Shown here piece after piece: positions 24,461 through 38,212 of a stretch of 64,000 nucleotides of DNA (its first letter is position 1; the number at the start of each line of letters is the position of its first letter). Both the position numbers and the translations under genes were made by a program. The DNA is from Tetrahymena elliotti 4EA. Its lineage: Eukaryota > Ciliophora > Oligohymenophorea > Hymenostomatida > Tetrahymenidae. The notes beneath the pieces are model-generated. The model made no database searches. It saw only the letters and a program-made list of their open reading frames with translations, and was not told where the DNA came from. The stretch covers positions 2,480,001-2,544,000 of the forward strand of contig JH720293.1 of assembly GCA_000231825.2 (NCBI GenBank), given 5' to 3'.

Positions 24461-27055
24461 ATGAAACTAACTAAAGGAGGCTCATATATTCTAAAAAAAG
24501 TTGATAACAAATAGTTCAATTAAGATGAAGAAATAATCATGCAAATTAAAAGAGTCATTGGTTAAAAAACAACAGATTCAAAATTATACATTAAGTAAAT
24601 AAATTCAGTTTATTGTTAATCATTACTAAAATAGTATAAATTAAAAGATGTGAGTGTGTTGATGGGTTAGGAGACGATGCTTTAATCTACTTTGAGACCC
24701 TAGCTAAACAAAATCAGAATTTGCAAAAGAATGATGTCATAATGATTTAAGATTTTTTAAATGATAAAACATAAAAGTAATAAATTTATTACAATAGATT
24801 CTAAAAAAATAATAAAATAATTTACTTTATCAAAAAAAGAGACTAAATTATAGTTTTAGTTACAAGGTTTCAAGTTTTGAAGGCAAATGTTATCCAATCA
24901 AAATAAGCATAAAAAGAATCTACCTAGTTTAAAAATGATGAAAACAAAATAGTTTCAAAAGCAAAAAGTGTAAAAAATCCAGTTTAAGAAGTAAATTTTT
25001 AGTCTTAAAAAGGATAAATATTAAATCTCTTGAAATATTTTAGGTTTTAAATTTTGTAGACACTAATTCAAAAAGATAAAGTGCAAGTACTAACAGCAGT
25101 GAAGAGATGATTATTGAATAACAGAAATAAGAAGATATCAAGATTTAAACAACAAAAAAAATACATAATTCAAATAGTAAATACATTTTAAATTATTTTT
25201 AATATTGAGTTATATTTCAACTTAGAATTATTTTGAATGAATTTTAATTTTTTTTTGTTTTTTAGTATTTAATTTGGAAGATAACTATTCAAATATTACT
25301 GATAAAACTAATTTTGGAGGGAAATCGAAAATTGGATCACTTTCTGATTAGCTCAATAAAAAGACTTTGCTAATTTCACAATTATAAGTAGGTTAAAATA
25401 GGTTTTCTTTTAAGTTTGAAGGTAGAATTACATACAAAAGTAGTATCTATAATAATTACAAGGAATCCAAATACTTCTTCATCACAGCTTAAGATGCCAA
25501 TAATTAGGAAATCAATCTATCTTTTTGGTAAAAAGTAGATTTGAGCTTTTCCACATTGAATATTGGTTAATCTTATTATTTCATAGGAGGTGAGGTTAAT
25601 TCTTTCAAAGATAAGTAAATAATTTATTTATTTAATATTTAAAATTTCTTTTACTATCTATAAAGAATAGAATTGAAATTTAAGTACGGAGACTACGAAA
25701 TTATTCCTAAAGAATCCCTTTCTGCAAATTATATAAATCCTTCTTCAAAATAGTAGAATGATTTCATAGAAGAAACAAACTTAGCTAATTAAAATCAAAT
25801 GTGAAAAAAAATAAAATTAAAAAGGAAATTCATTAATATTTTTTTATAAATCTAATAGAGAAAAGGATGAATAAATTGGCCAAGCTAGCTTTTCAGGATA
25901 ATTTCAAAAGAATTATAAATCTTATTAGAACAATAAATTTAAATAAAATAGTAACTATAATAAACCATCACTTTCCATATCAGAAATATTGAAAACTTCT
26001 TAATAATATTTATCTGTCCTTGGATAAGTTACTGTAAAATTTATTCTTCTTTAAACAGGTAAAAATTTCATTTTTTTACAATATAGGATATCTTAGCAAT
26101 AGACAGGAATATAAAATTAAAAATTCGTGATGAAAGCTGCACTTAAGAACTTAAAATTTTAATTTTTCCTGATTTAAGTTATGAGTGGAAAGATAAGTTA
26201 AGCTTAAATAAATGGTATTACTTTAAAGAGTTTGTAAGATAAATTTACAATAATGAAATTTAACTTAAAAATAACATCCATTCTTCAATCAAAGAATCAG
26301 AAAATTAAATAAAAACTATCACATATAATTAAGATCAAGGTGTTTTTAAAAAATCTGTTTCTATTAGCAGCATAGAAAATTTTGAAATTAAACTTAAAGT
26401 GCCATACAAAAATAATTCCAATTTAGAATAAAGGAAGTTTGCATCTATCTAAGAGATAATAAAGTTAGCTTAAGCTTCAGAAATAGGTCAAAAAAAAGAG
26501 TTTTTTGTTTATGGTAACTTAGTTTCTATTTAAATGAAAAATAAGCTTTATTACTATAGATGCACTTGCTCGAGTAAATCTACTTTAAAGTATCATGGAG
26601 ATTCCTTCTTTTGTGAAAGTTGCCAGTAGTTCATCAATCCATAAGTTCAATTAATGCTTAGAGCTTTTGTTTAAGATTCAACAGGAACAATTCCTGTGAT
26701 GATATTTGATTAATAGTCAAGTTATCTAATAAATTGTAAATTTTTTAAAAGTATAAAATAAATAATTTAATTTATTATAAAATTAGAAACAGATCCCTCT
26801 ATTCCTCAATAAGAAGCAGGATAATATGTGAAAAATTGTATAGAAAATGGCTAAGAAGAAACGATAAGATAGTTATTTAGCAAATTAGATTTTGCAAGAT
26901 TTGTATTTGAAATTTAATTTGAAAATAAGGAATTCAACAATGAGTAAGAAATTGCTTATAAAGTACTTAGAATTGAAAAAGAAAACCTTAAAGAAGAATC
27001 AAAATATCTTCTAAAAAACATAGAAAATCTATTAAATGGTGTTTAAAATAAATGA
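24461..27055 (+). CDS. replication protein A large-subunit (RPA70) family protein
   Basis: Single-strand DNA-binding protein of about 750 residues. Model: exons 24461-24594, 24648-24990, 25044-25176, 25266-25800, 25859-26058, 26097-26735 and 26787-27055; all junctions are GT-AG and keep one frame. The N-terminal OB fold ([13 protein letters not shown] ... [20 protein letters not shown]) matches RPA70N. DBD-A is at [20 protein letters not shown] with FFITAQDANNQEINLSFW. DBD-B is at [24 protein letters not shown] is at [20 protein letters not shown] with a zinc ribbon CTC...FFCESC followed by [19 protein letters not shown]. The first half of the zinc site is C-x-C, not the usual C-x4-C. Ciliates carry several RPA70 paralogues, including the telomerase subunit Teb1; sequence alone here does not say which this is. 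The 38-nt intron 26059-26096 is the least certain junction. Confidence 0.88.
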
Positions 27056-27633
27056 AAATGGTGTAGATAAAATATATAAAAAACTTTGTAAATAATTAAA
27101 CTATTCTTCTTATGTATTTCATTTCTTACCTACTAAAGCTTGTTTCTTTTTATTTTTTTCTCATCTATTTCTTTATTATTTTTGAGAGATTAGTCAAGAT
27201 TCTTTTGATCATCAAATTTCATTTTTTTTAGAAAAAAGAAAACAATTTTTATTTTAAAAAGTAAAACAGAATATTTTTTTATTCCGAAAACAATAAATAT
27301 TTTTTATTGTAAAAAATTAATAGAAATAATAAATTTTTTATATTGATTAGCTACAAAGTCTATTATTTTTATGAATTTATCAAAAAATGAGTAGAATCTA
27401 AACAACCCACTAAATTAAGTAAAACTTTCAATCACAAATCAACAAAACAAATTAGATAGATATAATTACTCAATCAAAATTGCAAAAATTTTAATTATTT
27501 AGGAATGAATGAATAATATTTAGCTGAATTAAAATGATTACTTTTACTAAATAATAGAGAAAAGCATACATTTAATATAAAAAATTAAAAAGCACATATT
27601 AATTAAAATAATTTATTGTTTATGATTCTTTCT
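27056..27633. other. convergent 3' intergenic spacer
   Basis: AT-rich region between the RPA70-family gene (+) and the UBR4-like gene (-), which end towards each other. No gene seen. Confidence 0.6.
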
Positions 27634-30600
27634 TCACTCTTTATACTTAAGAAGTGCTGTTGTAAAGTCCTCATCTGGCTAAATCATTTCATCTTTCACA
27701 CCAACATACTCTAAATACTCACTGATCTTGGTAAATTTAGTTATTTTATCTCTGTATTCGCTAAAGAAAAGTTAGAATTATTCAATTAACTATAATTTAA
27801 AATTGAAATTAATATTTTATCAAATTTTCATTAATGCTTACTGTATCATAGCTATTAGAAATAAAAGCATCAAGCTTTTGTTGTAAAATCAATAGAGATC
27901 CTTAATGGCCACTGGCAGCCTTAGCATGAATCTTATCAAATATTGAATTTATAAGTGTGAAAAGAGTTAAAATAGATTGTCCATATTTTGCTATTCTTGT
28001 ATCCAAATCAACATTATTCTTAAAATAAGATGTAACAAAAATATTTAAAATATTGCTGAGGAATATTTTTCTCACTCTATTTTTCCAATCTTCTGGAGTT
28101 AATAAGAAAAGGGAAGTAACGAGGAAAGTTTAAATTATTTCTATTTTCCTACTTTCATCTTTTAATTCTTTGTTAATCATTTTTTAGAAAGAAACATTCA
28201 TTTTTTCTAAAATTTCTTTGTTATCTTCTTAAGAAAGAACATAACTAATAGATGAAATAAAGAATGGGAATATCTTCAAATTGTGTTCAAATCTATTTTA
28301 AAGTCAATAAATAAAATACAAAACCTTAAAATAAACAAATCTTTTTTTACGTTGTTCTTGTCTCTTTTGCAATATCTTCTTAGTTGGCAAATTTTATTAG
28401 GAGGCCTTTAAAATCATTAATTAAGATCCAAGCTAAAGATTATCCGTTTTATCCAAGTTGTCCAATACCCTTTATGTATTTTTTAAGACCTTGATCCATC
28501 TAACTTTATTCAATTTCTGGACCTTTAATAGGGAACCAATTATTGCATTTAGCTTCAGAGTTACGAATGAGAGCTCCTTCCCATTCACCTTTAGGTTTTT
28601 TGGACTAAAAAGAGAAAAAAATTTAATAATTTAAAATAAAAATAAGTTTTTACATTCTAATCAGCGATAACAGCATCTTAATGGCATTTTAAATGAATAC
28701 AGTTAAATGATGTAGCACTTGTAACGCTTTGCTTTTCAGAGTAACAATATGGGTCATATAAGAGCTTTTTCTCATCTGCAATATTTGATTAAGTACAGAA
28801 AATATAAGCGCCCATAATTTCTTGAGGACGTAAAGTATAACCTTCTTAGCAAACAACGCATTTAATACTATGTTCCTCTTCAATATCATTGAAATTAAAG
28901 TTTTGTAATATTTTTTAAGCATTATTAGTAAGCATAGATAATTGATTCTTTTTCACTAAATCAGCTTTTTCCTTCTTTTTTTGAGCATCTTCTTGCTTTA
29001 TCTTGAGAATATCATTTTAAACATTTTTATCAACATTATTCTTCTCATTAACAATATATTCAATTAAACTTTCTGAAATTTTTCCAACTTCTTCTATTTT
29101 TACTGTTGGATCTGCCAATTAGTAAATTGTATGAAGTATTCCTGCTTCATTCAAAATAGTCTAAACATGGAAATTACCTTTCATTAATCCCATAAATACA
29201 GCTAGGCATCTCTTAAGGCAGTTCTTTTAGAGCTTAGCCTTAGATTGGTCTATTTAATTCTATTTAAAAAATGCAAATTAGAATATTATTAATTTTTAAA
29301 AATGAATGAATAAATTAAATGATTTTTACATATCCTGGGATAACAGACATAAATGCAAGAGTAGCTTTTTCGAGAATTCCTTATCTTATACTTTCTTCTC
29401 TAAAAGATTAAAAGTCTTCAGGAATCTTTTCAGCAATTTCAATGTACTTGTTAATCTTGTCAAGATTGTCTTTTTTGATTTCTAATAAGAATAGTTTAAA
29501 TATAAAAGATTATTTTATGACTGAAAAATTTACAATCTTCTTCAAATTATATGGCTTGAGAGAAATTATTGACTAAGAATTGTGAAGGCTTTAAGTAATC
29601 ATGAGTTAAAATAGGAAGTATTCTAATTAAATCTTGAATGAGTTAGTTGTTTTTATTTTTCCCTCCCTTTTCTTCAATTTTATTTATTTTTTCAATGCAA
29701 ATCATCACATTCTTTTCACATTCTTCCTCTTCTTCTTTTATAGCATCTGCAGAAATTGATTCGATTTCCATTCCAGTTTAATTTATTTTGAATTTCATAT
29801 TTTCTGACTCTTCTAAAAGACCATGGATAAGCTCAAAAAGATTTTATATTAAGCTTTCAGGCTCACTTTCATTCATATTAGGAAGGTTATTCATTAAAAC
29901 TTTAAGTATGACACTTAAGCCATTGTATTGAAGTGCCTTCAAAATAAAATAGAACTCAATTAAAAAATACAAAAAAATAGAAAATAAATTTACTTTTGTT
30001 CTTCCTTCTGAATGTTTACATGCGATATTCATAATAGTTATAATGCTTAAGAGTTTTGATTTTTATTCAGGATCTGAATAGATTTGTTTAATTATATCTA
30101 TTAATGAAGCCAAACCACAAGTTTCTTTGCCAGAATCTTCCATAAATAAATCGAATAAAATTTTAGATAATTAAGAGCATGTTTATTAATCTTCATCTAC
30201 AATCTAATCAACTAATTCTTCATGAGCTTCACCATCAAAACCAGTAATTCTGTAAACTATTTTCATAGGATTTGTGAGAACCTATTTTTTCCAGTCAATT
30301 TAGGTAGAGGGAACACCTTTTTACTATGACTATACCCATACTTTCTTATATACTAAATCTATAGGAAGGTCCTTTAAAATAATTAATTTTAACTCAATTT
30401 TAAATTAAAAAATAAAGCTTAAATTACCTTGTTATTTATTAGTTTGTTGGCAACTAACATTTCAATAACCCAAGAAGAATCAGGAAGTTCAGATTTAATT
30501 CTTGTTAAGATATCATTCATGGTTGTACCAAATTCACTAGCAGAGATTTCTTTTTTAGGTAAACTTGAAGGTAAATATTCTCTTTAATTACTTTGAACTT

Positions 30601-33600
30601 CTAACCTTAAATTAGGAATCAATTTTTTAGGAATTAAAATCTTGTTAATCTAAATTTATAAACCAATAACAAAACATTTTAATTTTTTTTACAATTTTTA
30701 ATAAATTTACTTATTCCATTAAGAATTCCTAACCTAGAGGATCATTAGAAGTTGAAGGAAGGGCTGTAATAAGTTGCTTTAAGAAATTTTACTTTTCATT
30801 AAAACTATTGCTTTGTAATTCTTAGAAAAGAGAAGAAAGAAGAGATTCTATCTAGTAGAAATTTTAATTAAGAATGTATTTAAACTTTCTAATACTAACG
30901 ACAGAAGAAATAATTTATTGCATGTAAAGCTTGTTATTATTTTTGAAGGCTTGTTTGATGGTTGGGTTTTCAATAAATAATTTTATTAAATTTGTGAGAT
31001 AATTAAGTGCTGAGCCTGAATTAAGGTTTTATATGAAGAATTCTTTTGTTGATATAAGTTGCTTATTTTTAAGAGAAGCATAAGTTTTCAATTACTAGTC
31101 AAGATTTTTAAACATAGATGAGAGAATTTCTAAATATTCAGCTTCTTCATTAATAGCATCTTCATCTAGTTCTTTACGAGAAAGCCCTAAATCTTCAGAA
31201 CTCTATTAGTGCATCATAGATAAGCCAGGAAGTTTTCTAGCTGATGCATTTGCTTGCAAAGTACTTTTTGCTTGGGCACTATTTAAAACTAAAATAACTT
31301 CTTTAAATAGTTCAAAATAGCACATTGAAGAACCTTGCTTATTAAGAGCATCTGGGAGAGCATGCAAAAGTAAAAAGCAAGCTACCCTACTGTTAAAGTA
31401 GGCTATTTAAAGAATGACAGTTTGTATAAGTTCTTGTAATCTTCTTGAATCAAATAATTAAATACAGTTTTAAAGCCAATTGTCATGCTTAATTTTAAAA
31501 CTTTATGTTTATTATTCTATCTTTTCTTTATATTATTCGATTTCCATTATTTAATGAGTTGAAGATATTATTTTGGGATGAATGAGATTAGATGCCTCTA
31601 ATGAATCGCTATAGCCAATAAGCAGAGTCATAAATTCTAACAACCTTTCTTATTCGCTTCTTTAACTTGCTGTTTAACCCTTTTTAGATTTTGAGCTGCT
31701 TCCTTTATTTGCTGGGTCTGTTTTTCTAGAAGGTGTGCTTGCTTGATGAGGCAAGAAATTTGCTATATGATTAGATAGAGTAGGAAGGGGAGGTATTAAC
31801 TAAGAAGTACCTGAAGGGAAATGAGATGGTTGAGGAATTTGATATTATCCAATTTAACTTGTTCCAGGGAAATTTAATATTTCTTATTAGGCTTGATTCA
31901 TCCTACTACCTGCTGTCTTTTTTTTAAACTCCTTTTATACTGGTTGGTTTATACTCTATTAAAGCTGATTTTGGTAATTAGTAAAATTTCCATAGCTAGA
32001 ACCCCAAGTGTTAAGAGATGTTCCTTAACGATCAATGTTTGGAAAACCTGATAATCCTGAAGGATGATTACTACCTGCTAACATTTAATTGATAACTTAT
32101 TCTCTCATTTCCCTAGATTAGTAAAAATCAGATTATCTCCATGAAGAAGGAGGTGGAGGGAATTATCCTTAAAATGAAGCATTATTTCCAAAGGAAATAG
32201 GGTCTCTAAAACTACCTGTATTTTATATCCTGCTTGTCCTTGAATTAAATCTCTTTTCAAAACCATCTAAAAATGTATCTCCTGAAGAACTTTTCTATTA
32301 ATAATTTTTATTTTAAACATAAATAAAATAACAAAATAAAAAGAAATTACATCTTTTTAGAAAATTTAATCTATCATTGAACTATTTTAATATGAAGTTG
32401 AAATTCTATTCTCATAAATACCACCTGGTAAAATATAATTCAACTCAGATAAAACAATTTCTAAAAGAGAAACTATAACATCATTCTAGAAGTTAAGAGA
32501 TTAAGTGAGACCTTTTTGGAAGAAGGTAGGCATTACTTAATTAACTAAAAGAATAATTTTTCCAGATAGCTCTTAGAATTTCTTTAAGAGACTTTAATCT
32601 TCAGTATTTAAGTTATCTTAAACATTTAATTGGTCTATTTATTCTCTCAAAGCTTCCTAAAGATATCTTAGATCTACTAGTCTAAGTCTGAAATTTGCAA
32701 ACTTTTCATTTTTTCTGATTAGAGTATTCTCATTTCTTAAATCAATCAAATCTAGTTTTATTTTATTGATAAAAGCATTTAAATATTCAAACTTTTTATC
32801 ATTAAAAGCATGAATAAATAAGTTTTTATGGATTCTCATTGCTTTTTGTGTGATCTTTTAAGGATAAAAATCTTATGATGAATAGAGTTATTCAATCACA
32901 TCAACAAATTACTTAATTTCTTCTTCTCCAACTATTTCTTAGAAAAGAATTAAGCTCTACTTTTGATTTATTTATGTCAAAAATATATTCAAGAAAGACT
33001 AAAGACAGCCATAGCAATTATGTTATTAATCTCCTAAGGTTAAGGTATGAGCAATCTATTTCTTCAAGCTTTATTCACAAACTCCACTATATTATGCAAG
33101 TGCCTTTCTATATGACATTAAATAATTCATATTAGTCATTAACTCCTAATAAAGCTTATCTAATTCATCGCTGTTAAGTAAAATACCTACAGAATTATTA
33201 CATTTTGTTCCATAATACCTATCATATAATATTCTAAGCTTTTACTTTTCTTTTAAAAGGTCTCTCTAAAGCTCCAAAATAATAGAAGAGTATTCAGATA
33301 TACTTATTTCACACTTTTTATTAGTCAAAGAAAATATTCTAATAAATTGACAAATCACATATCAAATAATTTAATTTTCTTTTTTAATTTGAAAAAAAAT
33401 TACATTTTCTTTAGATTTATCAGAATCAATGACAATTATATCAGAGGATGAACTAGGAACATATTTAAGTGTAGTAGACTCTACTTAAATGATTGGACTA
33501 TATTAACACTAACTGCAATAGAACCCAGATCCTTCAGCTCTATTTTACATAAAATGCTTAATTAATTTTCTTATGCTATTTGTTTTTTGATTTTACCTAA

Positions 33601-35063
33601 CTTCTGGGCATCTTGAACATTAAGGAGGGAGTTTTGCTGTAATGCTAAACTCAATGCAAAGGAATTTGGCAGAAATAGGAACAGGGAAACTGACTATGTA
33701 TTCTTTACTAGCCTCCTTTTCAACATTTAATTACTTTACTCTCTTCCATAAACTCATATCACTTTTAAGAGCATTCATATCAGAAGATAAATTATTATTA
33801 ACATAAATATTTATTTATTTGACAAAGTTTTTTTTTGCTTTTAAATATGCAGAGTCACGTGGAAGAGTTATTTGTTAAATTTCCATAGTTTTCTTTAACT
33901 TAATAATAAGCTTATTATTTCCTGTTCTCATCTCTTATTGCAATACAGTTAATTTATCTTCTTTGACTGAATTTGACTTCTTATGTCCATAACAATTTAA
34001 ACAACCATTAGCCTCTAAGTATTATGGCTTAAATGTGCTATAATCATCAACTATATCTTCTAAAAATAAATACAATAAATGGTCAGGATGATTAACCAAC
34101 TAATTCAATCCATCCTTGAATATCGATATAAGAGAAGTAAACAAACTTTTGATTTTATCCTATTTTTTTTAATTAATTATAATTTAGACATTTATTTGCA
34201 TTATCAAGAGTGCATTTCTAAATAACTGTAAATATTAAACAAATTATTTGTCTTAAAATGATTACCTTAAAGGTAAACTTGATATTTTAATCTTTGAGAA
34301 TATTACTGCATAAAAATGAAAATAATTTAAAGAATTCCTTGTTATTTTTCCCATAATTAAGTAAGGTCTTGCTTTTTTCTTCAAGCTATTTTATGAATTC
34401 TTCTTTCTACTATTGTTTTCCTGTAAATTATAGAAATAATGTTAAACCAAAAGAAGAAGGATTTAATATATCAAAATAACAATACCTGCAATCCATAGCG
34501 ATGAAAGCAATTGAAGAGTGCTATTTCTTATTTCTTCGCTTTGATTGTCTATAAAAAATTCCTCAAATAACTTTCCTAAATTCTAAGAAGTGACTGGATC
34601 CCATCCATTTGGTTCTGTAGTATCTTAAAAATTTACAACAGGTTCCTCTACCTCTAGCTTTTATACCTATTGCTAAATAGTAATCTAACTGGAATATGCT
34701 GGTTCAAAACTTTTTTCTTCTATCATTTTAAAGACTGGCACACAAATGAAGACTTCAATAATTTATTTTCTACTTTTCTATCTTATTAAATTTTCTTTAA
34801 AATTTGTATGAGCTTGATCAAACTATTTCTTATTTGTTTATTTAGAAATCTAATATTTTATTTCTAATTAATAATACATAACATTCAGCTTTCCACACTC
34901 AATCTCATTTGAACCATCTCAAGAAAAAAGTTATCTAACACTATAAACGAATATAAATATCTTGTTAATGAGCGCTTTAAAAATTAGGATTCTATATATT
35001 ATATCTCAATCTAATAAAATATATTTAAATTGTCTAAGTAAAGTGGTTCTGATCTCTTTTCAT
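27634..35063 (-). CDS. UBR4: UBR4/BIG-like E3 ubiquitin ligase (C-terminal part of family)
   Basis: Multi-exon gene of roughly 2,100-2,200 residues, ending ALLKYKE with TGA at 27634-27636. The C-terminus carries the UBR4-specific E3 module: KCVVCQEGYTLRPQEIMG and FNCIHLKCHQDAV (C-x2-C ... H-x3-CH, 28690-28862), then WEGALIRNSEAKCNNWFPIK, matching the hemi-RING and following helical domain of UBR4/BIG. Further upstream are the family blocks YIVSFPVPISAKFLCIEFS, a cysteine pair PPQCSRC (~33600-33640) and ERLLEFMTLLIGYSDSLEAS (~31620). At least ten GT-AG introns are present, for example 34421-34485. The first ~60 residues are uncertain: from ATG 35063 the frame shifts near 34930, so a short intron or another start is needed; homology is clear from about 34900 on. 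Animal and plant members are ~5,000 residues; no canonical UBR box was found here, so this is a short form or one half of a split gene. Confidence 0.87.
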
Positions 35064-35904
35064 TTAATTCTGATATCTAAGATATTCTTCTTTGTCAATT
35101 CCACTCTAAAAACAAACCTAAGCTTTTATTAATTTTCAAAAATTTTAGTGATAATTTTATATAGTAAAATAATTTTATAAAAATTAAAATATTTTTATAA
35201 AAATGATATTTCTAAATTAAATAAAAATATTTATTAAATCATTCAGAATGAATAAAGTTAAATTATTAATTACAATTATTATATTAGAAATTTTTTTAAT
35301 TAAGAATAAGTGTTTACATTAAGAAAAAAGTAAATTTTTTAATTAGATTTTTACTCAAAACTAAAAAATTTTTTGAGTTTTTATTTGAAGAATGACAGTT
35401 CAATAAAATAGAATCTCATCAAGTTTTGAAAATTATTAGGAATCAAATTCATTTATTTAATATTCTTTTATTAATTAATTTGTTCATTAAAATCTTATTA
35501 ATATTTTATTTATTGTTCACTTTACTCAATATTTATTTTCCAAAACAATCATGAATGATTCAAAATTTAAAAACTATACCCAACCTTTTCTCAATAAAAT
35601 ATTCAAAAGAAAAATATTAATAGATTGAATTTTTGTAAATTAGTTTTTTAATATAGATTTTGCCATAATCAAAATGTATCAAAGTAGGATACTTCGATAG
35701 TTTATTTGTTAACAAAATAAAAAGATAAAATAGAAATTGAATCTTGAATACAAAAATATTTCAGAATTGAGCAAGTAAGTGTTAAAAGTGATATTGAATA
35801 ATAGAAGTTTTTTTACTTTTACAGAGAAATAAATATTCATAAACAAATACATATTAATTTAACTAGTGAGGTATAAAGTATATTTTAATATATTTAACTA
35901 AATT
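35064..35904. other. intergenic, no gene seen
   Basis: AT-rich region upstream of the UBR4-like gene and downstream of a DUF2306 gene. A search of both strands for further upstream UBR4-like coding found none. Confidence 0.55.
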
Positions 35905-36687
35905 TCAAGCCTTTTCTTAGATATTAATTTACTCCACAGAATTTTTTTCTGAAGATTTATTAGCTGAATCTGAATTAGCTATTTAGGTGACATGAGCAGG
36001 GGAATGATTTTCATTTCTCATTTACTTTAATTTTCTAATAACTAATTCAGCCAAGATCATATTCCAAATAAAGCAATTAGATGTAGCTAATTTATAAAAT
36101 TAAAAAATTAATTAATTTATTTAATCCATTAAGAAATTAAAAATAATACCTATTTTATATGCTATTTCCATTCCAAATATAGCAGAAAATATGCCTAATA
36201 TAATTCTTAGTGTTATGGCAGAACAGGTGAGAGCATAATTTCTTATCATCCAATATTTGTGTTAAACTATTTCCTTCTTAATTACTATGTAGTAAATGGC
36301 AATTACTAAACTTATCAACCATAAAACATTTAATATGAATAAGCTAATAACGGGTATTAATCCATAAGCACAATGTAATACCATACCAAAAACTACAATT
36401 ACACTTATAAGATTTGCTAAACCATATAATCTACCTGTCCATACATGAACAGAAGGATACTTTTATCTTAAATTTTAATTAAATTAAAATATTCCACTGA
36501 TAAGAACTATTGGACCAGTTATAAAGTGAATTCTTGACATTTCAGGTCTTTAAAGCCAAGAAAAAGGGTCAGTCCATAAGCTAGATATCTAACGAAAAGT
36601 AAGTCCATATATGCCAACAGCAATAGCAGAAAAACCTAAAGAATAGTAAACGAGCTTGCTATTAATCCACCTTTCAATAATTTTCAT
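35905..36687 (-). CDS. DUF2306-family multi-pass membrane protein, copy 1
   Basis: 239 residues, two exons: 36687-36150 and 36086-35905, intron 36087-36149. Hydrophobic helices alternate with short loops; about six membrane segments. Family signature: HFITGPIVLISGIFQF, then HVWTGRLYGLANL, and near the C-terminus HKYWMIRNYALTCSAITLRI. The histidines in RIHFITG, VHVWTG and QHKYWM are the conserved ones of DUF2306 (Pfam PF10067), a family of predicted membrane proteins whose paired histidines suggest metal or heme binding; that role is inferred, not shown. The last ~45 residues after the final helix are polar and poorly conserved. The start ATG gives MKIIERWINSKLVYY. A paralogue (38213-38991) lies directly upstream on the same strand with the same intron position, showing tandem duplication. 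Confidence 0.88.
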
Positions 36688-38212
36688 TTCTGTATGTGTG
36701 TGAGTGAGTATGAGGATTGGTTTATTTTTTATATTTTATATTTTTAATAATTATTGTTTTGGAATGCTTAATCAATTAGCTTTTTAAATTTATTCGTCAA
36801 TATGAATTAAAATCCTCAAAAATCATCAGAAACTGTTTTTCATTGATTTTAAATGTAAAGCCATAAAAACTAAATTATCTATTAAAGTTGAATCTTGATG
36901 CTCTTATTTAAAACCAAAATGTTAAATGTGGTCTATTTTATTGAAATTTTTTTAAAATAAAATAAATTTTAGATTACATCACTTTTAACAAATATTTAAA
37001 ATATTGCTTGAATTTTATTGAAATTGATTTATTTTTTCTTCTTCTTCAAATCAATACTTAAATATTGAAAAAAACCTTAAATCTTTGTTGGGTAAAAAAA
37101 ATAACAGTAAATAAATAAAATAATTTCACATAATCTAAAAATTTGAAATGTTGACTTTTAAGAAAATGTAGTTACAAATTTTCAACATAACAAGATAAAT
37201 TGAGAAACTTACTTCATATTTATAAACTATCTATTTTGGCTTTGAGAGTTTGATTTTTTCAGAAATCTATTTTAATGTAAATTATAATGTTATTGAGAAA
37301 TTAATTTTACTCAAACATCAAAAATTATCAGAATTAATTTTTCATTGATTTTCAATGTAAATTTTACAAAACACATTTTTTTAATTCAAAGACCAGAAAT
37401 CATTCGATTGATAACTTCTGGAATTTAATTAATGCAAAATGGAAAAAATAAGATAGATAAATATTCATTTATATTTTCAGTATTTTGATCAAGAAAAATC
37501 TGTTTTACACCATAATTTTAAGAAACATTAAAATGAAAAAAAATTTGGTAAAATGTTTTTATTTAAATTAAAAGTCTTAAATCTATAAGATTAGCATTTA
37601 AATTAAATTAAATGTCTTTCATTTTTGAAGGAGGATTTTGAAACCATTCAAGATAATTTAATCAATCAATCAATCTTCAAAAATTAGTTGAAAATATAAA
37701 AATACTTCTTTGCGTTTATTTCAAAACAAAAAATAATTTTTTTGTTATTTCCATAATCCCATACTTCATTTTAAAAATAATTTAAGCATCTTTTTGTATA
37801 AATTATGAGTTTAATTTTTCTAACAACATTTATAACGTCATCTGCTATTTGCTATCGAAAAGTATAACCTTAAAAGTTGAAGTTGAGTTTTTTGTTAAGA
37901 AATGAATTCATCTTTATTCAGAAAATTTTAGAATCTAAAATATTTAAAATTGGTTTAAAAATAGGTTTTTTAAAGTCAATAAAATATAGTTTTTTGACCA
38001 TTTAATTTAATTCCTTTATTCATTTCTTAATTACAAAAATTGATAATTTCTTCAGTAACTTGTGACTTAAATAAGAAAATGGGAGCGAAGAAGAAAATTG
38101 AGTAGATAGATATTGATGTGGTAGTAAAATTTATTGATAAAAAGTAAATCAAAACATAGAAAGTTATCAAATTATGGGTTTTAGTAAAGATAAATAATAA
38201 AGCAAATATTTC
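36688..38212. other. intergenic between the DUF2306 pair, no gene seen
   Basis: AT-rich 1.5 kb spacer; holds the 5' region of copy 1 and the 3' end of copy 2. Nothing recognised. Confidence 0.6.

Noticed and set aside
24616..24635. A 20-nt intron in the RPA70-family gene that would also fix the frame
   Set aside because: A 53-nt GTAAAT...AG intron at 24595-24647 gives the same frame, better length and better match to RPA70N.
28689..28922. Minus-strand 77-residue frame
   Set aside because: Shadow of the UBR4-like zinc module, which is in another frame of the same strand.
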